Positions 1-7,770 of a stretch of DNA of 34,995 bases are shown here, piece after piece; the first letter of the stretch is position 1; each line of letters begins with the position of its first letter. The stretch comes from Candidatus Ventrimonas merdavium (lineage in GTDB: Bacteria > Bacillota > Clostridia > Lachnospirales > Lachnospiraceae), in the NCBI GenBank assembly GCA_018715565.1, contig DVLJ01000096.1, positions 1-34,995 of the forward strand, given 5' to 3'. Both the position numbers and the translations under genes were made by a program. The notes beneath the pieces were generated by a model that was not told the DNA's origin, made no database searches, and saw only the letters and a list, made by a program, of their open reading frames with translations.

Positions 1-102
1 CGAAAGACCGGCGTTCTTTGTTGTCGGTTTTTCGGGCCATGGATGCGTATGGGGACAACCGGGGGATCATCTCCTGTAAAACAGAGTATACTAGAAAAGA
101 AC
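1..102. other. Left edge, no assigned gene
   Basis: No start-to-stop gene fits here. Three forward frames stay open from base 1 to stops near 77, 106 and 181, so this may hold the 3' end of a gene lying outside the window, but I cannot choose a frame or recognise a product. Bases 1-10 and 26-35 can pair with one G-U, a weak hairpin. The terminator-like hairpin that follows supports the end of an upstream transcript. Confidence 0.3.
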
Positions 103-151
103 GTATAGCTGCAAAAAGAACGGATGTTCTAAACTGCGGCTATACTTTTTT
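103..151 (+). terminator. Hairpin plus T6, likely end of upstream transcript
   Basis: The arms GTATAGCTGC (103-112) and GCGGCTATAC (136-145) pair over ten positions with one wobble and are followed by six Ts (146-151), the form of an intrinsic terminator. The loop holds the LexA-type palindrome at 117-130, which would extend the structure. The two readings can both be true. Confidence 0.5.
117..130. promoter_or_regulatory. LexA (DinR) SOS box upstream of uvrB
   Basis: AGAACGGATGTTCT contains GAAC-GGAT-GTTC, which fits the Gram-positive LexA consensus GAAC-RNRY-GTTC at every position. It lies about 30 bases upstream of the extended -10 element of uvrB. uvrB is a classic SOS gene in Firmicutes, so DNA-damage control is expected. 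Its place upstream of the core promoter rather than over it is slightly unusual. Confidence 0.75.
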
Positions 152-160
152 ATCTATCCA

Positions 161-169
161 TGTTATAAT
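161..169 (+). promoter_or_regulatory. Extended -10 promoter of uvrB
   Basis: TG-T-TATAAT is a perfect extended -10 element. The -35 region (141-146, TATACT) matches poorly, as is common with extended -10 promoters. Transcription would start near 175-176, giving a leader of about 190 bases before uvrB. Confidence 0.5.
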
Positions 170-172
170 TTT

Positions 173-348
173 TGGTGACCTTTAGAAATGCTGATTCCAT
201 TAGGTTTTATCTAATGTTACGCAGTCCTGAAAAACACGTTTTAGTGACCTTCATTCGTAAAATGAAAAAAGTTCGTGTATATGCCAGGCGAAAATGCTTT
301 GATTTTACGAATTTCGGGCATATACACGAACTTTTTTGATGGTCACCA
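173..348. repeat. Leader bounded by 8-bp inverted ends
   Basis: TGGTGACC (173-180) and GGTCACCA (341-348) are perfect inverted repeats that bracket almost the whole uvrB leader. A second copy, GTGACC (244-249), could pair with the same right arm. Inside is a small hairpin, CATTAG (198-203) with CTAATG (211-216), and the large hairpin at 265-337. The right end touches the ribosome-binding site AAGGAGG (348-354). This could be a closing stem of a structured RNA leader or the ends of a MITE-like insertion. I see no clear target-site duplication. Confidence 0.5.
265..337 (+). terminator. Perfect 21-bp hairpin with A6/T6 ends in uvrB leader
   Basis: Bases 265-285 and 317-337 are perfectly complementary over 21 positions. 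The stem starts with six As and ends with six Ts, so it resembles a bidirectional intrinsic terminator. It sits between the uvrB promoter and its ribosome-binding site, so it would act as an attenuator unless read through. ATTCGTAAAA (253-262) can also pair with TTTTACGAAT (303-312). That pairing crosses the main stem and gives a possible alternative fold. Confidence 0.7.
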
Positions 349-366
349 AGGAGGTAAAAACGCAAA

Positions 367-2352
367 ATGGAGTTCAAGTTACACAGTGAATACGCCCCCA
401 CCGGCGATCAGCCCCAGGCCATCGACGCCCTGGTAGCCGGCTTCAAGGAAGGCAATCAATTCCAGACGTTACTGGGGGTTACAGGCTCTGGCAAGACCTT
501 TACCATGGCCAATGTGATCCAGCAGTTACAGAAACCAACGCTCATTATAGCCCACAACAAAACCCTCGCGGCCCAGCTCTACGGGGAGTTTAAGGAGTTC
601 TTCCCGGAGAACGCGGTGGAGTATTTTGTCTCCTACTACGACTACTACCAGCCCGAAGCCTACGTCCCCTCCACTGATACCTACATCGAGAAGGACTCGG
701 CCATCAACGACGAGATCGACAAATTGCGCCACTCCGCCACGGCGGCTCTTTCCGAGCGGAAGGACGTGATCATCGTGGCGTCGGTGTCCTGCATCTACGG
801 TCTGGGCTCCCCCATCGACTACCAGGAGATGGTGATCTCCCTGCGGCCGGGGATGGTGAAGGACCGGGACGAGATCATCCACAAGCTGATCGATATCCAG
901 TACACTCGCAACGACATGGATTTCCACCGGGGGACCTTCCGGGTGCGGGGAGATGTGCTGGAGGTGTTCCCGGCGTATTCCGGCGGGGATGCTTACCGGA
1001 TCGAGTTTTTTGGGGACGAGGTGGACCGGATCACCCAGATCGACACCCTGACGGGAGAGGCCAAGCTCCAGCTGGGGCATATCGCCATTTTCCCGGCGTC
1101 CCATTACGTGGTGCCCAAGGACAAGATGCTCCAGGCTACGGAGAATATCCTAGAAGAGTTAAAGGAGCGGGTGGCCTATTTTAAGAGCGAGGACAAGCTG
1201 CTGGAGGCCCAGCGGATCTCCGAGCGGACCAACTTTGATGTGGAGATGATGCGGGAGACTGGCTTTTGCTCCGGTATCGAGAACTACTCCCGGCATCTGA
1301 CCTTTGGCAAGCCGGGAGAGCCGCCGTGGACGCTGATCGATTATTTTCCTGATGATTTTCTGATCATCATCGACGAGTCCCACATCACCCTGCCCCAGGT
1401 GCGGGGGATGTATGCCGGGGACCGGTCCCGGAAGCAGACCCTGGTGGACTATGGGTTCCGGCTGCCCTCGGCGCTGGATAACCGGCCCTTGAATTTTGGG
1501 GAATTTGAGAGTAAGATCGACCAGATGCTGTTTGTATCGGCTACGCCTGGACCTTATGAGGCGGAGCATGAGCTGATGCGGACGGAGCAGATCATCCGGC
1601 CCACCGGGCTTCTGGATCCGGAGATCTCCGTGCGCCCGGTGGAAGGGCAGATCGACGATCTGGTTTCCGAGGTCAACAAGGAGGTGGCAGGCCATCACAA
1701 GGTGCTGATCACCACCCTGACCAAGCGGATGGCCGAGGATCTGACCGATTATATGCGGGATGTGGGCATCCGGGTCAAATACCTCCACTCCGATATCGAC
1801 ACCCTGGAGCGGGCAGAGATCATACGGGACATGCGTATGGATGTGTTTGACGTGCTGGTCGGCATCAACCTGCTGCGAGAGGGCCTGGATATCCCGGAGA
1901 TCACCCTGGTGGCGATCCTGGATGCGGATAAGGAAGGGTTCCTCCGTTCCGAGACCTCCCTGATCCAGACCATCGGCCGGGCGGCGCGAAATTCCGAGGG
2001 TCATGTCATCATGTATGCGGATACCATCACCGATTCCATGCGGGTGGCCATCGACGAGACCAACCGGCGGCGGCAGATCCAGCAGAAGTACAATGAAGAA
2101 CACGGCATCACCCCCACCACCATCAAAAAGGCGGTGCGGGATCTGATCGCCATCTCCAAGGCAGCGGAGCGGGACGCCAAGGCAGACGAGAAGGATCTGG
2201 AGTCCATGGACGTCAAGGAGCTGAACAAGCTGGCCAAGGAGCTGCAGAAGAAGATGCACCAGGCGGCGGCGGAGCTGAACTTCGAGGAAGCAGCTGTGCT
2301 GCGGGACCGGATGCTGCAGGTCAAGACGATGCTGTTAGAATTGGAAGCGTAG
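367..2352 (+). CDS. uvrB: Excinuclease ABC subunit UvrB
   Basis: This is the DNA-damage recognition helicase of nucleotide excision repair; UvrA loads it onto lesions and it then recruits UvrC. At 661 residues it is full length. Visible are Walker A GVTGSGKT (37-44), the aromatic beta-hairpin [12 protein letters not shown] (90-101) that is inserted between DNA strands, the DESH Walker B motif (336-339), helicase motifs near [13 protein letters not shown], and a C-terminal UVR domain (about 618-653) for UvrC contact. The ATG follows AAGGAGG (348-354) by 12 bases, slightly far. uvrA is not next to it. An SOS box and a structured leader lie upstream. Identification is secure. Confidence 0.98.
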   Translation: MEFKLHSEYAPTGDQPQAIDALVAGFKEGNQFQTLLGVTGSGKTFTMANVIQQLQKPTLIIAHNKTLAAQLYGEFKEFFPENAVEYFVSYYDYYQPEAYVPSTDTYIEKDSAINDEIDKLRHSATAALSERKDVIIVASVSCIYGLGSPIDYQEMVISLRPGMVKDRDEIIHKLIDIQYTRNDMDFHRGTFRVRGDVLEVFPAYSGGDAYRIEFFGDEVDRITQIDTLTGEAKLQLGHIAIFPASHYVVPKDKMLQATENILEELKERVAYFKSEDKLLEAQRISERTNFDVEMMRETGFCSGIENYSRHLTFGKPGEPPWTLIDYFPDDFLIIIDESHITLPQVRGMYAGDRSRKQTLVDYGFRLPSALDNRPLNFGEFESKIDQMLFVSATPGPYEAEHELMRTEQIIRPTGLLDPEISVRPVEGQIDDLVSEVNKEVAGHHKVLITTLTKRMAEDLTDYMRDVGIRVKYLHSDIDTLERAEIIRDMRMDVFDVLVGINLLREGLDIPEITLVAILDADKEGFLRSETSLIQTIGRAARNSEGHVIMYADTITDSMRVAIDETNRRRQIQQKYNEEHGITPTTIKKAVRDLIAISKAAERDAKADEKDLESMDVKELNKLAKELQKKMHQAAAELNFEEAAVLRDRMLQVKTMLLELEA

Positions 2353-2376
2353 AGACGATTGGAAGCTTAGAGACGG
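2341..2376 (+). repeat. 18-bp tandem duplication over the uvrB stop codon
   Basis: Two adjacent 18-base copies (2341-2358 and 2359-2376) differ at two positions. The first holds the last codons and stop of uvrB. The second repeats them after the stop, so the end of the gene is duplicated but the protein is unchanged. Confidence 0.85.
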
Positions 2377-2421
2377 GGCGGCGCCATACCGCTGCCCGGA
2401 CGAAATACAGAAGGCAGACAG

Positions 2422-2470
2422 AGGAGCCGGAGCCAGGACCAGAACATCGGTCAGTTCCGGCTCCTTCTTA
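2422..2470 (+). terminator. Probable terminator after uvrB
   Basis: AGGAGCCGGA (2422-2431) and TCCGGCTCCT (2456-2465) form a perfect ten-pair stem. An inner GACC/GGTC pairing can extend it. The following TCTTATTTG is only moderately T-rich, so the terminator is likely but not ideal. Confidence 0.6.
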
Positions 2471-2520
2471 TTTGCAGACCGATCAGAGACCTTTTATCAT
2501 GAGAAGTTTGGATAGCCTTA

Positions 2521-2549
2521 TTGACAATTATTCTCAATTAGAGTATAGT
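2521..2549 (+). promoter_or_regulatory. feoAB promoter
   Basis: TTGACA (2521-2526), a 17-base spacer and TATAGT (2544-2549) form a strong sigma-A type promoter. The start would be near 2556, leaving a leader of about 190 bases before feoA. Confidence 0.85.
2523..2537. promoter_or_regulatory. Fur-type iron operator over the feo promoter
   Basis: TGACAATTATTCTCA matches the 7-1-7 Fur box TGATAAT-N-ATTATCA at 12 of 14 defined positions and is nearly self-complementary. It overlaps the -35 element and spacer, so a bound repressor would block polymerase. Iron-replete repression of feoAB is the natural reading. Confidence 0.7.
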
Positions 2550-2747
2550 TTCTTGTGGTAGGGAACAGGGCCAGGGATAGGAAGCAAGATCAGCGAGCCT
2601 TACAGAGCTCTGCTCCGCCGTATAGCAGCGATACAATATGATAAACAAGAAGCGCTGTAAAAACAATGTCGGGACAGATCCAGCGGGACTTTGCAGTTCC
2701 CCTTTGGACCTCCCCTTTGGACCTCCCGGCAGAAACGGAGACAGTAC
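2550..2747 (+). other. Long untranslated leader of feoA
   Basis: About 190 bases separate the promoter from feoA. GGGAAC (2561-2566) can pair with GTTCCC (2696-2701), closing a domain of about 130 bases with smaller palindromes inside, such as CAGAGCTCTG. I recognise no known riboswitch with confidence. Two 13-base tandem copies (2699-2711 and 2712-2724) lie just before the ribosome-binding site. Confidence 0.4.
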
Positions 2748-2993
2748 ATGAAATTAAGAGAAGGAGAGATCGGCCATACCTATCTGGTACAGAAGGTAGA
2801 GGTTGACGATACGATCACCAGGCGCCTGGAGGCCCTGGGAGTGAACGAGATGACGCCCGTGACCCTGCTGAACAAAAAGGGGAGCGGTTCGGTGATCTTC
2901 AAGGTGCGGGGCACCCGCCTGGCGGTGGGGCAGCGCATCAGCGACGGGATCGAAGTGAAGGAAATGGAGGGCCCGGGCCATGCAGAACGCTAA
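2748..2993 (+). CDS. feoA: Ferrous iron transport protein FeoA
   Basis: This 81-residue cytosolic protein has the small SH3-like FeoA fold, which works with FeoB in Fe(II) import. The pattern of an early LxEGExG-like start, TRRLEALGV, a central turn and GTRLAVGQRISDGIEV fits the family. I chose the ATG at 2748 because it follows CGGAG (2736-2740) at normal spacing and starts just before the conserved domain; an upstream in-frame TTG at 2691 would add unrelated residues encoded by the 13-bp duplication. Its end overlaps feoB by 14 bases, indicating translational coupling. Only one FeoA is present. Confidence 0.9.
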   Translation: MKLREGEIGHTYLVQKVEVDDTITRRLEALGVNEMTPVTLLNKKGSGSVIFKVRGTRLAVGQRISDGIEVKEMEGPGHAER

Positions 2994-5058
2994 AGGAGCT
3001 GTCCAAGAAATGATGGACCAGAACACAAAGGAGTATGGTGCGGAGGGGAATGGGACAAAGCACCGCGACGATCCCAAGGGGGAGATCCGGGTAGGCTTCG
3101 TGGGGAATCCCAACTGCGGAAAGACTACCCTGTTCAACGCATTTACCGGGGCGAACCTAAAGGTGGCCAACTGGCCGGGAGTGACTGTAGAGCGGGTGGA
3201 AGGGCAGACCAGCTACAAGGGCCGTCCCATCAAGGTGATCGACCTGCCGGGCATTTACAGCCTGACCTCCTACACCATTGAGGAGATCGTCACCAGGCGG
3301 TGCATCGAGGCAGGGGAAGTAGACGTCATCATCAATGTGGTAGACGCCTCCTGTCTGGAACGGAACCTGTATCTGACGCTCCAGCTTTTGGAATTGAAAA
3401 AGCCGGTGATCCTGGCCCTGAACATGATGGATATCATCGAGGAGCGGGGCATGGAGATCGACATGCACCGCCTGCCGGAGATGCTGGGGCATATCCCGGT
3501 GGTGCCCGTATCGGCCCGCAAGCGGACCGGCCTGGACATCCTGATGCACGCCGTGGTCCACCACTATGAGGAGGAGCCCCAGGGCGTGGTAGTCCGGTAC
3601 GATGACCAGCTGGAGGGCAAGATCCGGCAGATCGAGCAGATCCTGCGGGCCAAGTATGGCGAGATGGAAAATATGCGCTGGCACGCGGTGAAGCTGCTGG
3701 AACAGGACCCGGAGGTCATGAACGATCATCCGGTGGACGTCAGCCATATCGTAGAGCAAAGCTACGAGAAGACCATCATCAATGAAAAATACGATTACAT
3801 AGAAGAAGTCGTCCAGGAGTGCCTGTTCAACAAAGAAGAAAAGGCGGCTTCCACGGACCGGGCCGACCGTCTGCTGACCCACCCCTTCTGGGGCGTGCCC
3901 ATCTTCCTGGGCATCATGGCGCTGGTATTCTTCCTGACATTTACGGCGGGAGATTTCCTGAAGGGGTACTTTGAAGTGGGTCTGGACTGGTTCTCCGCCA
4001 GCCTGCTGGCCCTTCTGGAGAATCTGGGGGCGTCCTCCTGGCTGATCTCTCTGGTGGTAGACGGGATCGTGGCCGGCGTAGGCGGGATCCTGACCTTCCT
4101 GCCCAATATCTTCATCCTGTTCTTAGCCCTGGCCTTCTTAGAGGACAGCGGCTACATGGCCCGGGTGGCCTACGTGATGAATGAGATCATGGGCCGGGTA
4201 GGCCTGTCCGGCAAGGCGTTTTTGCCCATGCTGTTAGGCTTTGGCTGTACGGTGCCGGCGGTCATGGCCACCCGCGCCCTGGCCACCGAGCGGGACCGGA
4301 GACGGACGATCCTGGTCACGCCGTTCATGTCCTGCTCTGCCAGACTGCCGATCTATGTGCTGTTCGCGGAACTGTTTTTTGCGGAGCATGCCATGGCGGT
4401 GGCGTACTCCCTGTATGTGATCGGCCTGGTGATGGCGATCCTGATCGCCTATCTCCTCCACAAGGGAGACCGGTCCGGGCAGGAGGACACGCTGCTCATC
4501 GAGCTTCCTGAGTACAAGACCCCCAATGCCCGCACCGTGGCGATCTACGTGTGGGACAAGGTCAAGGATTATCTGACCAAGGCGGGGACGACGATCTTCC
4601 TGGCGTCGATCATCCTGTGGTTCGTGCTGAACTTTGGCGTAAATGGCTATACCACCGATGTGACGGCCAGCTTCGCCGCGTTAGTGGGCAAGGCCCTGGT
4701 GCCGGTGCTGGCTCCGGCGGGATTAGGCGCATGGCAGATCGCCGTGGCCCTGATCTCCGGACTGTCCGCCAAAGAGGTGGTGGTATCCAGCTTCTCCGTA
4801 TTGTACGGGATCGGCAACATCAACTCCCCGGCAGGCATGGCGGAGCTGTTCGGCGCCCTGATCGGCACCGGCTTCGGCCAGGCGAACGCCTATGCCCTGC
4901 TGATCTTCTGCCTGCTGTATTCGCCCTGTGTGGCGGCGGTGGGCACCATCCACCGGGAGACCCGTTCCTGGAAATTCACAGGAGCCATGGTCGCCTTCCA
5001 GATCCTGCTGGCCTGGGCTGCCGCCGTGGCAGTGTATCAGGTGGGGATCCGCCTTTGA
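2980..5058 (+). CDS. feoB: Ferrous iron transporter FeoB
   Basis: FeoB is the GTPase-linked membrane permease for Fe(II). The 692-residue protein has a cytosolic G domain with G1 GNPNCGKT (42-49), G2 in GVTVE (67-71), G3 DLPG (88-91), G4 NMMD (148-151) and G5 SAR (178-180). A helical spacer follows, then a membrane domain from about residue 302 with two Gate repeats. The ATG at 2980 follows GGAGG (2966-2970) by nine bases; an in-frame ATG at 3010 after AAAGGAG is an alternative. No feoC follows. The last 22 bases overlap the convergent DUF5688 gene. Control is probably through the Fur-type box upstream of feoA. Confidence 0.97.
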   Translation: MQNAKGAVQEMMDQNTKEYGAEGNGTKHRDDPKGEIRVGFVGNPNCGKTTLFNAFTGANLKVANWPGVTVERVEGQTSYKGRPIKVIDLPGIYSLTSYTIEEIVTRRCIEAGEVDVIINVVDASCLERNLYLTLQLLELKKPVILALNMMDIIEERGMEIDMHRLPEMLGHIPVVPVSARKRTGLDILMHAVVHHYEEEPQGVVVRYDDQLEGKIRQIEQILRAKYGEMENMRWHAVKLLEQDPEVMNDHPVDVSHIVEQSYEKTIINEKYDYIEEVVQECLFNKEEKAASTDRADRLLTHPFWGVPIFLGIMALVFFLTFTAGDFLKGYFEVGLDWFSASLLALLENLGASSWLISLVVDGIVAGVGGILTFLPNIFILFLALAFLEDSGYMARVAYVMNEIMGRVGLSGKAFLPMLLGFGCTVPAVMATRALATERDRRRTILVTPFMSCSARLPIYVLFAELFFAEHAMAVAYSLYVIGLVMAILIAYLLHKGDRSGQEDTLLIELPEYKTPNARTVAIYVWDKVKDYLTKAGTTIFLASIILWFVLNFGVNGYTTDVTASFAALVGKALVPVLAPAGLGAWQIAVALISGLSAKEVVVSSFSVLYGIGNINSPAGMAELFGALIGTGFGQANAYALLIFCLLYSPCVAAVGTIHRETRSWKFTGAMVAFQILLAWAAAVAVYQVGIRL

Positions 5059-6239
5059 TGGTAAAAATTAGGGCTGAGGCAGTACCAGCTTAACGGCTCC
5101 CGGGCAGAGGATGCGGGACGCCAGGCAGGGGCCGGATGAGCTGTGGGGCCGGAAGGGACCGCGGACCAGTAAGGAGCCCCGTCCCGAAAAGAAGCCGAGC
5201 TCCCAGCGGGCGCAGGATCCCACCCATAGCTTTGCCGGGAGCCGGGCAGAGGCGTATGGGGCGCCGCATAGTAAGGAACGGCCGCTTCTGCGATGACCGG
5301 CCGGTCGCCCTGGGAGACGATGCGGATCCGGCCGTCCGCCCGGGTGTACAGATAGACCTGGTTGGACAGCTGGTCCTCCAGCGGCACGTCCCGCCGGTTG
5401 ATGGAGGCGACGGTCTCGCTGAGCATTTCATAAGAAGGATCCGAGGTATCGGGAGTCAGAAGGACTTCGTGGACACTGGAGGGAAGGACGATCACATCCG
5501 AGCCAAGCCGGTCCGCGAAGTCCTTTAATACATTCTGATAGAGCATGCAGGACGCTCCGTAGAGGCCGCTGGCGTTGGTCAGGATGGAAAGGGGCAGGCT
5601 GCCGGCCTGCTTTTCCGAGAACAGGGCCTCCAGGGCGCGTTCCCGGCAGACCCCGTCAGAATGGGTGCGGGCGATCTCCTTCAGCAGGGAGTCCATGCTG
5701 CGGATCGACGGCGGGTATTCCAACGGGGTATTCTCCCGGGCATACCGCCACAGGCCGTTGGCGTCCATTCCCCACAGGCTGGCGTGCTCATTATGGACCA
5801 GGGTGGTCAGCTGTCCGGAATCGGTGCGGCCGAGGGCCAGGAAAAAGATGATGGACAGATCCAGGTAAGGCAGATGGGGCACGTCGGAGAGAAGGACCTG
5901 ATTGGACGCCGTATGGATGACGCGGAACATCAGCTTCCCCTTCACCTGATCGAACCGGGTGAAATCCTCCTCCCGGATAAAATCCGGAGCCGGGGTGGTG
6001 TAGTACAGATGGAGGATGTCGCTGCGGATCTCGTCCATGGACATTCCCTGCAGGAATTGATCATAATAGGGGTTCAGATAAATGGTCGGCGCCAGGGAGA
6101 CCCCGGGCCCCTGGATGGTCAGCCCATCCAGGGTGACACCGTTGTTCTTCGGCAGCGGGCGCAGGAGGAACTGAAAGTCTTCCCCAAGGGCCTGCTGAAG
6201 ATCTTGTGTGAGGGTTTCCAGAAATGCTTCGTATACCAT
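5037..6239 (-). CDS. DUF5688 family protein
   Basis: This 400-residue protein resembles the DUF5688 proteins common in Lachnospiraceae; no function is known. It has no signal peptide or membrane helix, so it is probably cytosolic. The first 320 residues look like a compact mixed fold. The last 75 or so are rich in Pro, Ala, Ser and Gly and look like an added, disordered tail. The stop lies inside the 3' end of convergent feoB. The start follows AAGGAGG (6247-6253 on the opposite strand) at seven bases, and a good promoter is present at 6311-6339. The gene is transcribed against feoAB, and no terminator separates the two. Confidence 0.8.
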   Translation of the reverse strand: MVYEAFLETLTQDLQQALGEDFQFLLRPLPKNNGVTLDGLTIQGPGVSLAPTIYLNPYYDQFLQGMSMDEIRSDILHLYYTTPAPDFIREEDFTRFDQVKGKLMFRVIHTASNQVLLSDVPHLPYLDLSIIFFLALGRTDSGQLTTLVHNEHASLWGMDANGLWRYARENTPLEYPPSIRSMDSLLKEIARTHSDGVCRERALEALFSEKQAGSLPLSILTNASGLYGASCMLYQNVLKDFADRLGSDVIVLPSSVHEVLLTPDTSDPSYEMLSETVASINRRDVPLEDQLSNQVYLYTRADGRIRIVSQGDRPVIAEAAVPYYAAPHTPLPGSRQSYGWDPAPAGSSASFRDGAPYWSAVPSGPTAHPAPAWRPASSAREPLSWYCLSPNFYHQRRIPT

Positions 6240-6310
6240 ATGTATACCTCCTTCAATGAATCGCCGGAGGCAAAAGCCGCATCGCCGGAATGCCAGAATT
6301 GGTAATTCTG

Positions 6311-6339
6311 ATTATAGCGAAACCATTCGAAAAATGCAA
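6311..6339 (-). promoter_or_regulatory. Promoter of the DUF5688 gene
   Basis: On the minus strand, TTGCAT (6334-6339), a 17-base spacer and a perfect TATAAT (6311-6316) form a strong promoter directed at the DUF5688 gene. I found no equally good forward promoter for the divergent macrodomain gene in this interval. Confidence 0.8.
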
Positions 6340-6454
6340 GCAGGTATCAAAATTTTATGATCCAGGCGGCAGCGCCTCAGAAATACAGAAGGCCCCGGAA
6401 CGGTTTGAGCAGATGAAGATCATGTGTTGGAACAGGAGAAAGCGAGGAGAAAAC

Positions 6455-7273
6455 ATGACACAGGAGGAAAGATGCAGATATCTTATTCAGGAATTGCAGA
6501 AAGAAATGCCGCAGTATGGAGATCTTGCCATTCCTGACAGCGAAGAAGGGCAATGGCGGCTGCTGCGTTCGTTATTGAATGTCCGCCCTCCTTACCCGGC
6601 TTCGGAGGAGTTCCTGAACGTTCAGGACGGATACCTGTCGGAGATGATCCGGCAAAGAGGGATCGTAGAAGCCCGCGACTTGCCGAGGATAAAAAATGCC
6701 CCGCACCTGTCGCTCTGGCAGGGAGATATCACGACACTGCGCTGCGACGCGATCGTCAATGCAGCGAACAGCGCCCTATTGGGCTGCTGGCAGCCTTGCC
6801 ATTCCTGCATCGACAACATCATCCACTCACTTTCCGGCGTCGAGCTTCGGATCAAGTGCAGCCAGATCATGGAGGCGCAGGGGCATGAGGAGGAAACGGG
6901 AACGGCGAAGATCACTCCCGCCTACAACCTTCCGTGCAGCTTTGTGCTGCATACGGTCGGACCGATCATTTCAGGGCCGCTCCGTCAAAGAGACTGCGAG
7001 CTCCTGGCAAGCTGCTATCGCTCCTGCCTGGAGCTTACCGCTGCCAATGGACTCCAGTCCCTTGCCTTTTGCTGTATCTCAACAGGCGTTTTTCATTTTC
7101 CCCAGGAGCGGGCGGCTGAGATCGCGTTCAAGACAGTAAAAGAGTTTCTTGAGACGGAAAGCTCCATCCAGCAGGTGATCTTCAATGTCTTTACGGATAA
7201 AGATCTGGCGATCTACCAAAAGCTGCTCAACGGCGGGATCGAGCGGCGCCGTTTAAAGGCATGGCCCCGGTAA
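6455..7273 (+). CDS. Zinc-type macrodomain protein-ADP-ribose hydrolase
   Basis: The 272-residue protein has an N-terminal helical part (1-80) and a macrodomain (about 84-265) that removes ADP-ribose from proteins. Seen are the ADP-ribose-binding WQGDIT and NAANS (102-106), the Cys/His cluster GCWQPCHSC (110-118) followed by IDNIIH, and HTVGP (166-170). That cluster marks the zinc-containing macrodomains first described with sirtuin SirTM and lipoylated GcvH-L in Gram-positive pathogens; neither partner is near here. The start at 6455 follows GAGGAG and removes an upstream stretch without homology that begins at 6290. The next gene is a Nudix hydrolase, so ADP-ribose turnover is a possible shared theme. 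Confidence 0.9.
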   Translation: MTQEERCRYLIQELQKEMPQYGDLAIPDSEEGQWRLLRSLLNVRPPYPASEEFLNVQDGYLSEMIRQRGIVEARDLPRIKNAPHLSLWQGDITTLRCDAIVNAANSALLGCWQPCHSCIDNIIHSLSGVELRIKCSQIMEAQGHEEETGTAKITPAYNLPCSFVLHTVGPIISGPLRQRDCELLASCYRSCLELTAANGLQSLAFCCISTGVFHFPQERAAEIAFKTVKEFLETESSIQQVIFNVFTDKDLAIYQKLLNGGIERRRLKAWPR

Positions 7274-7276
7274 GAC

Positions 7277-7305
7277 TTGACAGCCGCCGCCGCTTCTGCT
7301 ATACC
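7277..7305 (+). promoter_or_regulatory. Promoter of the Nudix gene
   Basis: TTGACA (7277-7282), 17 bases and TATACC (7300-7305) form a promoter that begins four bases after the macrodomain stop. It makes the Nudix gene separately transcribable. Confidence 0.6.
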
Positions 7306-7346
7306 TGACACAGATCAGATTTCTGGAAAAAGGAGGGAGCCCGGCG

Positions 7347-7739
7347 ATGCACGATGAGCGCTCCCCCTATTATTACCTGCCCGGCGGCAGGGTGGAGATG
7401 GGGGAGACGGCGGAGGACGCGGTCATCCGGGAGGTACAGGAGGAATTGGGCGTGACGCCGAGGATCCTCCGTCCGCTATGGCTGAGCCAGTCCTTTTTTA
7501 CAGAGGATGTGGACCAGACCAGGTTCCATGAGCTGTGCCTTTATTTCCTGCTGGATGTCTCCGGGACCGGGCTCCTTTCCCGGGGTGAGACGTTCACCCG
7601 GTATGAAGGGAAGCACACCCACGTGTTTGAATGGCTGGCGTTTCCGCGGCTGCGGGAAGAGTATTTCTATCCGCTGTTTTTGAAGGAAGCGATCTTCCAT
7701 CTGCCGGAGCAGTTTACGATCCGTACAGATCTTGAATAA
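7347..7739 (+). CDS. Nudix hydrolase, N-terminally short
   Basis: The Nudix box is perfect: G14, E20, then REVQEELGV (28-36), so divalent-metal-dependent cleavage of a nucleoside diphosphate compound is expected; the substrate cannot be read from sequence. The C-terminal half, with KHTHVFEWL and [12 protein letters not shown], fits a clostridial Nudix group. In that group the box is normally preceded by about 30 residues forming the first strands of the fold, which are absent here. An in-frame TGA at 7278 and only 73 bases to the previous gene leave no room for them. The ATG has a good site (AAAAGGAGGG) at 7327-7337. It may be a truncated or inactive protein. Confidence 0.8.
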   Translation: MHDERSPYYYLPGGRVEMGETAEDAVIREVQEELGVTPRILRPLWLSQSFFTEDVDQTRFHELCLYFLLDVSGTGLLSRGETFTRYEGKHTHVFEWLAFPRLREEYFYPLFLKEAIFHLPEQFTIRTDLE

Positions 7740-7770
7740 GGCGGAGAGCACCCCGCAGAAGGATGGATCC

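Noticed and set aside
173-348. Definite MITE insertion
   Set aside because: The inverted ends are only 8 bp and no target-site duplication is visible; kept as one of two readings.
161-360. T-box riboswitch in the uvrB leader
   Set aside because: No T-box consensus is present, and uvrB is not an amino-acid gene.
207-401. A 64-residue minus-strand frame over the uvrB leader
   Set aside because: It has no family match and spans the perfect hairpin and the uvrB start; it is better explained as the structured leader.
2550-2747. NiCo/iron riboswitch in the feoA leader
   Set aside because: End pairing and one GGGACAG-like piece are suggestive, but the full core could not be aligned by eye, so it is listed only as a structured leader.
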